Of a stretch of 64,000 nt of DNA, positions 31,138-42,859 are shown piece by piece (position 1 is the first letter of the stretch; each line of letters begins with the position of its first letter). Where the stretch lies: contig CM071567.1 of NCBI GenBank assembly GCA_036426205.1, forward strand, positions 295,605,752-295,669,751, in the 5' to 3' direction. A program made the position numbers and the translations under genes. Under the pieces are notes generated by a model. It did no database searches, was not told the origin of the DNA, and saw only the letters and a program-made list of their open reading frames with translations. This DNA comes from Ascaphus truei. Its lineage: Eukaryota; Chordata; Amphibia; Anura; Ascaphidae.

Positions 31138-31971
31138 CTAGTAGAGTGCTATAAGGCCAGGTGTAACCCATGGAAGGTGGGCCCCCCGTACCCTTATTTT
31201 GCGTAGTGGAGCATGGGTATCGCAGAGTTTTAAGAACTCAGATTGGAAATAGTCGAGCGCAGAATCAGTGTTGGGAATTAAATCGATTATGTGCCATGGG
31301 CAGTTGGTAAGGTCATCCAGAAACTGTTGTGGGTTAAAGTTTTTAAATGTTCTAGTGAGGAGAACTTTAGGGCTTGAATGGCGCGGTTTAATTTTCCTTA
31401 TACAGTACACTATTGCATGGTCACTGAAAATATCAGGAAGGATGCCAGAGGATTGGATTCTGCTGGGGTTTGAGGAGAGAATCCAGTCTAGCAAGGAATG
31501 GTTATGCGATTTCAGGTTTATCCGTGTGGGTTGGGAAATGAGTTGCGATAGGTTAAGTGACTTGAGTTGTATTTGGATTTTGTGGTTTTTAGGGTCAAGC
31601 CAATTGAAGTTGAAATCCCCAAGAACTAGCAGCTCACTCTTCTCATTCAGAGAGGAAATGGAGCCAAGAAATTGGGTGATATCAGTCAGGGATTGTAGAG
31701 GGGCTTGAGGGTGGCGGTAGATGCCAGCAAGCAAGATGGGCTTAGAAAAGGGGGGGCAGATTTTGCCAACTAGAATTTCAAAAGAGGGTGGGCTTGGTGG
31801 GCAATTTAACAGTGTAAATTGTAATGTGTCTGCAATATAATATAACACCGCTCCTCCTCTCTTTGACCTATCTCTCCTAAAAATGGAGTATCCCTGAATG
31901 GCGATATTTGCATCAGGGGTTTTAGGGGATAGCCATGTTTCTGTAAGAACGATGGCTTTGGGTTTATGCAT
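31138..31971 (-). pseudogene. LINE endonuclease (APE type)
   Basis: 277 codons: IVLTETWLSPKTPDANIAIQ (catalytic Glu in LTETW), GGAVLYYIADTL, LVLGDFNFNWLDP (GDFN motif), HNHSLLDWILSS and IFSDHAIVYCIRK (the SDH catalytic pair). It nicks target DNA to prime reverse transcription. Ends at an in-frame TAG (31138-31140). The upstream 30 or so residues of the domain lie in a disturbed region above 31971. Confidence 0.85.
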
Positions 31972-32720
31972 AAGGCACCATGCCCTTAGTTCGTCCAGTT
32001 TGGGCAGCAGGCTCCGGATGTTTATATGGGCGACAGATAGCCCTTTTTGGAATTTAAAGGTGGAATTCTCAGGGGCATGAGACAGAGCTGAAATGGGAGG
32101 ACCTGGGTTAGGTTCAAAATCACCTGCTAAAGAGAGTAATAGTATGAGTAGAAATTTGGGTAGTTGTTTGCAAGTTGTAGATTTGTGATGTTTGCCATTT
32201 GAGTGAGAGGGGGTTGGTGTGCTGGTTTTTAGAGTTCTCCACCAACATTCAGTAGATAGTGAAAGGCTTTTTGAGTAGTCCAGGGTGTATGGTGATGTTG
32301 GGTGTGGGCCAGGATGGAGGAGTTTGTAGTGGATAGAGGGAGTAACATCTCCATGAGGCCAGGAGAAAGAAACAAGCTAAAATACATAGCAGGTTCATGA
32401 TGCTAGAGGTAGGTAGTGCTGCAAGGAGCTGTTGTGAGCAGAGTGAGTGTGAGCAGACTAAACAGCAGGTGTGTGCCTGTTCCTTGTCAACTGTTTAGCT
32501 GTATTGCAATGCTAGAGTCATTCAGGGTTTCAGTGTATTGTGCAGTCAGTTTTGGGAGAGACTGCAGTGAATAAGTTGTAAAGGGGTGGGGGGTTGAAAT
32601 ATGCAGGTTAGCAAGCATGGGATCATAGTGTGATCTGAATAGCTTACCCTTTGTTGTCTTGAGTAATAGAGTTTGCAGTAGATCCAGTCCCCAGTCACCT
32701 CTAGTCAAACTATAGTCTAA
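31972..32720 (-). other. Probable 5' region of the LINE
   Basis: Short frames on the minus strand. One, from about 32398, reads MNLLCILACFFLLASW, hydrophobic like a signal peptide, but it is not in the endonuclease frame and stops after about 48 codons. I cannot place the true 5' end; homology to the LINE is inferred from position. Confidence 0.4.
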
Positions 32721-34470
32721 CTATATTTATCATTTAAAATGATCACTTTAAATGCATCACTCTTAAGATGCCAATGCTTCCTTGCCAATGCAAGGGGAAT
32801 AAGTGTTTTATACATCTAAAGCAGTCACATGACCCTCCCCCCGCTCCAATAAATCAGCTTTTCCAGTTGGTCAATTAACAGCACAGAGTTAAGAGGGGAA
32901 AAAAAAAAAAAAAACACCTTTTGATATTCAAACATACCAAAATTATCACTGCTTAGGCCACTGAGTAAATCTTTTAAACAGGACTTGCACATCAAGGGAC
33001 ACCTCAGCACCGCGGTCCCGTCTCGTTTGTGGTGAGCACATCCTAACAGACACGTAGTGAGAAAATGGGCCATTTGTTTTAGAAATCTAAATGCTAATTA
33101 ATTATATACATACACACTGGTCTCTAGTTAAAAAAAAGTGTAATACATGGTGTAGATTACTGGGAATGCCATTTAAATTAGGTGGATTTTCATAATAATA
33201 TATGTATTTACACGTTACACATCTATGTTGATACAATTTATTTTAAGTGAACTGATTTATTTTGGGATATACCAGTTCAAAAACATTTACTAGTTCAAAA
33301 ACAAATTGAGTCTTTTCTGTTTTCCTCTGAATGGGAAGGGCATTATTATCTTGAGAAGAAGTGGGTACCATGGGGAATTATACAGCGTTGGAAATGAAAC
33401 AGAGATGGGGTTTGCTTATCAAGAAGGTTGGTCTCTTTCCAGAAATCATCTCCATAAGTACAGTATCTCTTTTGTCTATTATGCATCGTTTCTGACCTAA
33501 TCCAGAATATTTAGAGGACACGCCGACTGAAACCATCCCCTGTGTTTTCTTGATGCTTCCTAAGCCCAGAGGAACTATTTTGTCTTTTATTATATATCAC
33601 TCAAATCGCCTAACTCCTTTCCTTGGCTACAAGCACTATGGCTGCAAACTGAACCATATGGGTACAAAGTGTTTCTCTTTGGAGAATTCAAAAGATCATC
33701 TCATACTGTAGCAAGTGACAGGGCTACACAATGAAATCTAAAAGGGAAAATGTATCCTACATATGTTGTGTTCCCAAATGTTTCCAATAATAAATACGTG
33801 TTGCCTATTTCTTTAATTCTGAAATATAAAGCATTATTTCATGTTGCCACTATCTTAAAAAAATAATTTAAATATGAGTTTTTCATAATTATTTCTATTA
33901 GAAATATAATGTTGTAAATGAAAAAAACACACCACATTAGGTTATATAATTACCTACTGTTATAATTGCATCTCATGTCTTATTTTGTGAAAAGTATTAC
34001 ACTTGATGACAAGATTTAATAATAAACCTGATTACTGTAAATTGCTTTAAAAAAAGAAAAAAGTGCTTTGCACATTAAATAGCTGTCAGGTAACTTTTTA
34101 CATCTATCATACTTCACATGTACTGTAGTCTGAGTGACTGGGAAAAGATATTGAGTAATTATTAGTATCTCAGTTTCTCTGTTACAGAATGAAATAATAC
34201 TAATTTGTGTATGTTTACACCCATACTTTTCCTATTTCTTAGATTGTGTCTTTTTCACCTTAACTGGTCCTCTTTGGACATTGACAGCTGTGATTGGTTA
34301 AGAAAATTGTTAGTATAGAAATCTGTAGTGGCGGATATAGAATAAGCCCCTTAGCGTTCATAGAGATGAAGAGGAAAGTACATGGTGACAGTCTACCTTT
34401 CAGGCTCTGGAAAGCAGAATCTCCTCAAAAACTTGTAAGATACTGTAGGTCTATTTTTTTTTCTTTTTTC
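32721..34470. other. No gene found; poly(A) and LTR-terminus fragment
   Basis: An A-run of 18 at about 32900-32917 may be an old retro-insert tail. 33000-33055 contains CGTTTGTGGTGAGC plus CAGCACCGCGGTCCCGTC, an inverted fragment related to the gypsy LTR end at 19766-19815. The rest is AT-rich and featureless to my eye. Confidence 0.5.
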
Positions 34471-34478
34471 AAAAAGCT

Positions 34479-34615
<137 letters not shown>

Positions 34616-34631
34616 ATTTAAATATACAGTA

Positions 34632-34964
34632 CAGGCATACCCCGGTTTAAGGACACTCACTTTAATTACACTCGCGAGTAAGGACATATCGTCCAATAGG
34701 CAAACAGCAGCTCACGCATGCGCCTGGCAGCACGTCCTGCATAGCAATACTGGCTCCCTACCTGTACCGAAGTTGTGCGCAAGCGGGGAGACTATAGAGC
34801 CTGTTACAAATGCGTTATTTACATCAGTTATGCACGTATATGACGATTGCAGTACAGTACATGCATCGATAAGTGGGGAAAAAGGGATTGCTTCACTTTA
34901 AGTACATTTTCACTTTACATACATGCTCCGGTCCCAATGCGTACGTTAATGCGGGGTATGCCTG
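34632..34964. mobile_element. Tigger/pogo-like MITE
   Basis: 333 bp bounded by CAGGCATACCCCG at the left and CGGGGTATGCCTG-type complement at the right, with TA on both sides (34630-34631, 34965-34966). The terminal CAGGCATACC and TA target site match the Tigger (pogo, Tc1/mariner) group as I know it from mammals. Subterminal TTTACATACATGCTCCGGTC repeats the head motif. No transposase: non-autonomous. Confidence 0.8.
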
Positions 34965-34966
34965 TA

Positions 34967-37784
34967 CTTTGCATTTCTAAATTAGCATATATCCCAAGAA
35001 TCTCCGTTGTGTTTCTTTTTGTGCACACGTGTCTCCCTGCAGGTTGTTTAAAGGTGAGTAAAATAGAAGGGGAGTAACGCCACCTTTATGTATGACCTAA
35101 TGTCATGTTAAATCCATGTGTTATCTATAACACAGCTCTGTAGATCAACTTTGTTAGAGGGAATTCCTCTTTTGCATACAATTAGCAATACCGTTCATGA
35201 TACATAATGCAATGTCCTGAAAACTTAAATTAATTCCTCATTAAGTGAATAACGGAGCTCTGTGAATCAGACCCATTTAAATGGTGCACTTTTGCAAGAC
35301 CCATATTAAACGTTGTCCATTATAATCAGTTTGTTCATATAGAACTACCACTGTACGCTTTATAGAATTATAATAAGATGGAAATTAAGATCTCTGCCAC
35401 TCCTAATCTTTGGGTAAATAATAGATATTTATTGAAAACATGGTAAAGGACCAATATTTCAGCCCTAATGACCTTCCTCAGAGTAGTGAGGCTTAACGTG
35501 TTTATCCTATATCATGTATTTCACCAATATACAAGATTTACACAAAAGATCTGAAATGACTTGAGATCTTCTTTTTCATCTTGAACTGACAAGGGCCAGC
35601 TTCCCTTATCCCTGCAGCACCCAGTAAAGCGTTCTATTATTATTTTATTTAGGAGTACAAAACCTATCCTATTATTTATGGTGAGGCAGCTGCAGGAGCA
35701 AAGCAGGAGGACTAGACAAGCAGGACTGGAACAGAATGAGGAGACATAATAGGAAAATGACGAGCAGCATTAACCATGGTGTTTGGTCAGGACAAATGAA
35801 TGGCCTACAGATGATGAATCCAAGAGGTCTGATAAAGAGCCAGCAATTAATTCTATTAATATATTATATACCACATTACTTAGGAAGTTTATATACAAAC
35901 TCCAAAAAGTATGTTGCAAAGGATTTTAAACTGTGCAATTCGTTGGTGTATTGTTTGCAAAAATGAATTATAGTATATATGGCATTTGATGAGCTACATA
36001 ACATACCACTCCAGGCTGCTGTGCTGCCATTTAATACATGTGGCTGTAATCATGTAGTAATTCACAGTTTTTTACCCAGTTCATACATAAACATGCGGCC
36101 GATGTCTTTCCAAGGACACAGAAGTAGCAGGCATCATTGCACCCGCTGGCACTTGTCAGTGGCTGTAATAACGCGTTAGCCCTTCCCTTTTTTTTGCATG
36201 CGGCTAATGCACGCAACAGTGTCTGCTCTTACTGGCACATAGTGTCCCCTCCTCCCCCCCCCCCCCTGCTGCAACACACCAGCAGGAGCATTAACGCCTT
36301 CTACATCTGCATATGTATGTGAGAGTATTGATGGTGTGATTATATATTGCTGAAAAGTAATGGGTACACATACTAATAGCAATGTCAGCACATGACACAG
36401 CAGCACATCACACAATGGCTAATGACACCGTTCATATCAGAATATTGCATACTACGTTTGCATTCGTGCGTCAGTGAAAGCTATTACGTTCTTCCTTATT
36501 AATCAATTGCTGTTTTTTTTTTGTTTTGTTTACTGGACTCCTAAGACTGCTTTTCTTAGACCATTAAAAGTTGATTCTTCTTCCACTATATTTCCTTGCA
36601 AATAAAATAAAAATGCCTTAATTATCTCCAACTTGTAAATTCGCTGCCATCTGTGCAACTCTTGGTTTCAAAGCCCTGTTTTTCTTTGCTTGCTGAAATT
36701 CACCTCCTTTAACATGTCCCATCAACACAGCCATATTTTCCTTCCAACAAATTGAAGTGTACCCTGCTGTTATCCTCCTTCCCTACTGCCTCCCCCTACC
36801 GTGCAATCTCTATTTCTCTGCAACAATACCAACATGGCTGTGGCATAACTTTGTACTTTAATGTGCCACAAGAGAAAACATTGTTTGTCTGGTGTGAAGA
36901 GATGACTCCTTGTCTTCATATTGACTCACTTTGTCTCCTTTCCAAGTTTAAAGTTCGGTAAAAATGTTCAACCAGCATGAAATCAAATGCTGCTCTTAGT
37001 CATCGTTCTAATTTGAGAAGTATCACACCCCTAGAAATGCTACAATAGATCCAATACACAGCTTTGTTTAGACAAGTTTTGCACTTTTTTTCAGGAGAGA
37101 AAACAAATATTTGATACACATACTTAATATATCTTATTATTGTAATAGTTGATTTTCTGCACTATTTTTTGAGTGAAGCACCCAATATAATATCCACACA
37201 TCTCGCACAAACGTTTAGATTCTGTAATGCACGTCTTTAATCATCATGCAAAGTTTAAGCTGCTTGTATCGAGAGCCTGGTTGCAGACACGCAAATAAAT
37301 ATTTTGTACCTGTTTTTTGCTTTTTTGCTTCCCTATATTTCTATGGTAATTTCAACTTTACTCTGCTACATGTATATATTTAAGAGTTTTTATCATTTTA
37401 ACCCACAATAATCAAATTGCCACTGAAAACCTCATGGCTAAAAACCTGATAGGTATTATCTGAATTACATTTGAGGTAAATGTCTTCATAATCTTGTTCT
37501 TCTCTTTCGTTTGATTTAGTCCACAATGACTAAAAAAAAACCTATTGCTTGCACCAATAAAGCCAAGTTAAACTAGATATTAACTCCACATTTTCACTTG
37601 AAGATTACATCAGAGATATATGTTCTCTCATATTGCTTTTGATGCCCCAAAAACATCCATGCACAGAATACTTACAGACAGCCTGTTCAGTACTAATACA
37701 GTAAGTAGAGATGGGCTATCGTCCTGGATTTTTGGTTTTGCTTTTAATATATGTTCAGGTATTAGTTTTGGACTAGGCCAAGAA
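34967..37784. other. No gene found
   Basis: AT-rich intergenic sequence. Near 35450-35500 is a CCTTCCTCAGAGTAGTGAGG string of the kind seen in dispersed repeats; 36245-36268 has a C-run. Short open frames lack recognisable domains. Confidence 0.5.
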
Positions 37785-38440
37785 TACTGTATTGTATTGT
37801 ATGTCTTTATTTATATAGCGCCATAAATGTACATAGCGCTTCACAGTAGTGATACATATCATATAAATAACAAATAATATAAATAACAGATCATGGGAAT
37901 AAGTGCTTCAGACATAAAAGTAAAATTAAGAAAGCGGAGTCCCTGCTCCGAGGAGCTTACAATCTAATTGGTAGGTAGGGAGAACGTACAGAGACAGTAG
38001 GAGGGAATTCTAGTAAGTGCGTCTGCAGGGGGCCAAGCTTTATGTATCATGTGTCCATGATTATCCAGTGCTATTCATATGCTTCTTTAAGCAGATGTGT
38101 CTTAAGGTGGATAGAGAGGGTGCTAGTCGGGTATTGAGGGGAAGGGCATTCCAGAGGTGTGGGGCAGAAAGTGAGAAAGGTTTAAGGCGGGAGTGAGCTT
38201 TAGATACAAAGGGGGTAGAAAGAAGACATCCTTGAGAAGAACGCAAGAGTCTGAAGGGTGCATAGCGAGAAATTAGGGCTGAGATGTAAGGAGGGGCAGA
38301 AGATTGTAAAGCTTTAAAAGTGAGGAGGAGAATTGAGTGTGAGATACGGGATTTGATCGGAAGCCAGGAGAGGGATTTCAGGAGGGGAGATGCGGAGACA
38401 GATTTAGGAAGAGTAGAGTGATTCTGGCAGCAGCGTTTGA
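37785..38440 (-). mobile_element. 3' end of an L2-type LINE
   Basis: The minus strand encodes FSLSAPHLWNALPLNTRLAP and SLSTLRHICLKKHM (38246-38061), the conserved LWNxLP end of L2/CR1-type ORF2. The 3' UTR follows, with (plus strand) GAGGAGCTTACAATCTAATT near 37950 and TTTATATAGCGCC near 37815, typical of vertebrate L2-like tails. 5'-truncated; about 650 bp. Confidence 0.8.
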
Positions 38441-40110
38441 ATATGTAAATTGTATGTTTGAATATGTAAATTTGATCACCAAATTTGAAAATGTAATCTG
38501 GAGCTTTATGCCAGATATCTTTCTCCCTCGCTTCTCTCGTTTTAATAAGGCAGCATGCCCTGGTGGCTAAGACCAGCTCTTACAGTAGAATGGTGCCATT
38601 AATGCCTCCTTCCCACAAACTCATTCTATGGCAGTGGAACCATGGAAAATGCTCACATACAAATAGCAGAAATAAAATCACATTCAAATGTTGACATTGC
38701 AAATATCACAGGTGAATGTCTGCTTGTAATAAACAGTAACTAAACAGCTATAAATGATACAAAATGTTGAAGCTTTGTAGTAAAGTGAATATTGTTTTCA
38801 ATAGAAAATAGTTGGTGGTCAATAAGAATTTTCTTTTTTTACTGCACATGCAGTGTATGCAATGTTATCTCCATTCAATCACACAACAATAGTATATATA
38901 TATATATATATAGTTATATATAATGCAGAATAAGACAAATGTCCTGCAAGAATGAGCCAGTGGGAGCTTTAACCCTTGCAACATCTTCTACAGTATATGG
39001 AAAGAAAATAAAGATATAGACATTACACTATGATAAATAACTATATATTGATCCAATGTTTTGGTTCCCTCAGGAACTTTCCTCAAGGATATCAAAACAA
39101 ACCTAAAAACCCAAAACAGCATAACATATTCTAATTAGATGATGTCAGAAGAAACTGCGATGTCACTCAGGTAACTTGAAAATAGAAACAAGGAAATGTA
39201 TTAATAAAAGTGGACAAGAAAATTCACTGAATAGCAAAGAGAGGTGAATAGAAATCCCACAAATGTACATAATATAACAAAACAAGTGAGATAAAATATC
39301 AGGTGAAGGTAACAGAGCTCAGAAAGAGGTAGTAAAAGAAATAATAAATAAACACAATGTTACAAAGTTATGGCGGAACCGGCTGAGGGAAAGAAGTATG
39401 GGGTGTGACAGACATGGCAAAGGTACAATAGTATACAATAAAGTGTACAACTATGGAGAAGGTACATTGGTAATATATTGTGACACACATACAGTTATTC
39501 ATAAGCCGGATGTCATAGTGTGAAATTCAGTGCTCCCTACAGACATCAAATAAATATATTTAAAAAAAAAAAACAAGAGGTGGTTTACTGGGGCTGATTG
39601 AGCAGCGAATACAATTATATCAGTAATTTAAAATCACTTTTATATGTTCACAATTTACAGTAACTCAATGTCACTAAGATTTGGATGTTCACACATTGAC
39701 TTCAGGTGTAATTTGACATGGTCATTATTGAATCTAAAGGATCCTTTTAAAGAACACTTGGTTACCAATTGTTTTTTTCACCTGGAATAGTGTGGACTGG
39801 TATAGGATATATATATGTATTGTAGTCAGATATTGTATAAACCAGGCATATCAGGAACATAATTTATTGGCATAGATGGTTGGATGTGGTTGGACATGTA
39901 CTGCATGAGAAATATTGGAGGTAAATATTGAACAAAAAAGAAAAATAGAACAGCACACAATAAACGTGATCAATTCAATAGTGATAATTCACATAAAGGC
40001 TTAAAATAGTGTAACTCTTACAGTAACTATCCTTGTAGCTGAGGTAAGTTCTCTCACCCAGAATGAAAATAGCAGAATCCAGAAAGAAAATCTATAGTTC
40101 AAAGGAAAAA
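38441..40110. other. No gene found
   Basis: AT-rich. TA run at 38888-38912; poly(A)-like run at about 39560-39572; CCCTCAGGAACTTTCCTCAAGG repeat string near 39068. No supported coding region. Confidence 0.5.
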
Positions 40111-40116
40111 TAACAG

Positions 40117-40595
40117 AACCTAGTATAATAGCCTGTATAGACAGCGAGTAATTCCCCACTTTGATAGTCCAAACTCACAGCAATTCTTCTTGATAAAGCG
40201 TTTTGATCAATACATCCAATAGATCGGACACAAGTATTGCTGGGCATCTCCTCCGCAAAATATGTGGAGATTTTGCAGACCTCCGTTCTATTGAGTTGGA
40301 TTTACTTCAGTTGTGCATTAGTTGTGCATTTTTTTTCTACAAATTTGTGAGTGCACTGTAATTCTATTAAACTGCATTTCTATTAAACCGAATGACGCTA
40401 TGTTTTGCCTTTTGCAAAATCTCCACATATTTTGCTTAACACTCTGAGATAACGTTCTGTTGAGTGGAGGAGATGCCCAGCAATACTTACAGTATGTCTG
40501 ATCTATTGGATGTATTAACCAAAACGCTTTATCAATAAAAATTGCTGTGAGTTTGGACTATCGGAGTGGGGAATTACTCACTGTCTATACAGGCT
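40117..40595. repeat. Long inverted repeat (foldback element)
   Basis: Left arm about 40117-40280 and right arm about 40410-40595 are reverse complements: TATAATAGCCTGTATAGACA, AATTCCCCACTTTGATAGTC and TATTGCTGGGCATCTCCTCC recur inverted, with a spacer of about 130 bp. The spacer holds TTCTATTAAAC repeats. No coding. Foldback or MITE. Confidence 0.8.
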
Positions 40596-41570
40596 ATTAT
40601 ATTCTACCTATGCCTACACTGAATATTACTGAGTAATGCTACCTCTATATATCTGTGTTATTACATTTTAGAGCAATTAGAGTAAGAGGCTATAACTAGA
40701 TACGAACTCGATTCGTGCCTCTAGGCGTGTATACAAACTTTGTATGCCTATTAACCAGGTATACATTACCAACTAAACATTACTGGTAGCAAACTACTCA
40801 CATCTGAACTTATTATGAGAATATAATATGCACTATATAATTCGGTACTAAATAAAGGAGCAAGTGATCTACTATTTTAGTATATTAATTTTTACATCCA
40901 AGCTTTCCACAAACACAGGTTCCATATACGCTGATTATCCCAGTCCACAGTCATTAATCTGTGACTTGCACTATATAGGATGATCGCCATCTATATTAAG
41001 CTGAATGCACAGCTTTACATGTGCCATAACTATGTGGACAATTTAGGGATATATGGTTACCTCATGTGGTTCTAATCTATTTTTATGTATTTTTGTGTTT
41101 TGTTCACCAATTGGCCATAGATTCTATCCAACCGATTTTGATACTTTCTTTTACATTTAGATTTAATAAACTATTTTAATATACACTCATTTACATCTGA
41201 CACACTGAGTGCTTTCAAGAGGGATTTCTTTTTTTCGCTGCAACTTGTTTCAATGTTATGGACAGGACATCCCTGCTTCAGCGCAGTCTCACATCCTTCA
41301 TTCTTTTTTCTGGGATTAAGACCCAGTCAGTCCCTGCAGACTCTGCGACAATCCGTCCAGCAGGTCTAGGGGACTGTGCCGGCCTCTTCTTAGCTGGGGA
41401 GATCTCTCTCCTCCCCTCTCTGGGGAAAAATGATTTCCTGACTTTCAACTCCCTGCGCAATCAGGAGTCCAGCCTGCTCAATTAGTTGCAGCTGTACCAA
41501 TCTTCTACACAGGACTTTAACCTCCTGTACGCTGTAAAGTCCACTAGCTGCACTATTCCATTACCTAGAG
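40596..41570. other. No gene found
   Basis: AT-rich to 41240. At 41262-41290, GACATCCCTGCTTCAGCGCAG resembles one arm of the foldback at 25917. 41300-41520 is more GC-balanced but shows no domain. Confidence 0.5.
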
Positions 41571-41599
41571 ACAGTGATTATATCACAATATATATATAT

Positions 41600-42342
41600 A
41601 TATATATAACATGGCTGGTCCTGTTACCTTTCTGCCTCCTGTCACCCAAGTCCTCATAGGTATTGCAGGCGGTGACAGGACGATCCAGGGCTATTGACCC
41701 CCCTTCTGCTATCCTCTGATTGACAGGAAAAGAGGTGACATGGTGTATGTGTATAGCCAATGGTGGTACAGACGCTATGCCCTCCCTTTCTGGAAGTCAG
41801 AGTTAAGTGCTAAAATTAGTTGGGCAGTCTAGTCTGGAGTTGAGGATAGGAGGAAGGGCTGTGAGTCTCTCCCATCAGGGAAGAGCGTGCCCACTCCAGC
41901 CCCTAGGGGGCTGGGGAACATCTACTGCCACAAAGGCCTCAAGACTGATACTTAGGCCTCAATACTACCTGAGGTCCTGCACCATCCAAATGCCTGGAAA
42001 CCTCTGATCAACATCTGCATCGCTGTGTGTGTATTATCTGCCAGTGACTGACAATAAAGTACCCCTTTTCTATACTGTATATACTCCTGCCTGAGTTCAC
42101 AGTCTCTCGGGTTGGAGTATGTCTGTAATGTGCACCAGTGGGAGACTGTCTCTGGCTACCCAAGAGGCACTGGAGCTGGAGGCGCTGACACCAAGAGTGA
42201 AATAAGAGAAGCCGTCGAAAGCGTGTCCTGTTCCCCATGCGACCGCGGAACACTCAGCATCTTCTGGACCCTCGCAGGTATGCAAGCCTAAAAACACCGG
42301 TAGCAGCAGTAAGATTTCCCAGAGGGGGGTGGGGAACAGTGA
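41600..42342 (+). repeat. Possible LTR and leader fragment
   Basis: ACAATAAAGTACCCC (polyadenylation-like, about 42050) is followed 120 bp later by CTGGAGGCGCTGACACC. This resembles the TTGGAGGCGCTGCTGAGAT string just outside the minus-strand gypsy LTR at 46969, where a primer-binding site should be. CTCGCAGGTATG near 42273 looks like a splice donor, and GAGGGGGGTGGGGA (42318-42331) like a polypurine tract. Together they suggest a plus-strand LTR-element fragment. Not proven. Confidence 0.3.
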
Positions 42343-42347
42343 TATAT

Positions 42348-42382
<35 letters not shown>

Positions 42383-42436
42383 ATATATATACTGTGTATA
42401 TATATATATATATATATATACTGTGTATGTATATAT

Positions 42437-42472
<36 letters not shown>

Positions 42473-42474
42473 GT
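42343..42474. repeat. TA/TG microsatellite truncating a gypsy element
   Basis: TA and TG dinucleotides with two TACTGTGTA interruptions. The gypsy integrase reading runs straight into it after VLVITDHY. Confidence 0.9.
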
Positions 42475-42859
42475 AATGGTCCGTGATCACTAGTACATTA
42501 CTGATGCCCCTGGAGTCTGTCTCAATGCATAAGAAGTCCACACACACCAAATCCATGGGGCCAGAGCTTTTCAAATGCGCCATGGGGGCAGCTCGAGTGG
42601 GTAAGGTCTTCCTCTGTATGCAGCGGGTACACTGTCGGCAATGAACCTCCACGGATTCTCTCATCTTTGGCCAGTAGAACCGGTCCCGAATTAACCCGAA
42701 TTTTTTGTCGACACCTAGATGGCCATGATCATCGTGTAGGGCATTGAGGACCATATTCCGCAGAATCTTGGGCAGAAATAGCTGTCGTCGGTCGGGATGA
42801 TTATGGTAGGGTATGACCGATACAAGAGGAATTGTCCAGTTCGAATTTTCCGAACTCAA
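42475..42859 (-). pseudogene. Gypsy integrase, N-terminal half
   Basis: QLFLPKILRNMVLNALHDDH, then GHLGVDKKFGLIRDRFYWPK and CRQCTRCIQRK: the HHCC zinc-binding domain is complete. The catalytic core starts with MDLVCVDFLCIETDSRGISN, which includes the first Asp (VDF), and stops at VLVITDHY where the microsatellite begins. The second Asp and the Glu are gone. A one-base frameshift near 42840 separates it from RNase H. Confidence 0.85.

Larger units (their letters stand above)
27115..32720 (-). mobile_element. CR1/L2-group LINE, interrupted by an LTR
   Basis: Minus-strand non-LTR retrotransposon. From high to low coordinate: a weak upstream region (32710-31980), an apurinic-type endonuclease, a linker, and an RT domain split by an inserted LTR (28266-30503). 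The last 40 or so residues (the WNxLP region) and the 3' UTR are missing; homology stops near 27120. Removing the LTR and one copy of its target duplication restores the frame across the junction, so the LINE was coding-competent there when hit. Confidence 0.85.

Noticed and set aside
32340..32398. Secreted peptide start (MNLLCILACFFLLASW)
   Set aside because: The frame stops after about 48 codons and lies in the decayed 5' part of a LINE; no support for a gene.
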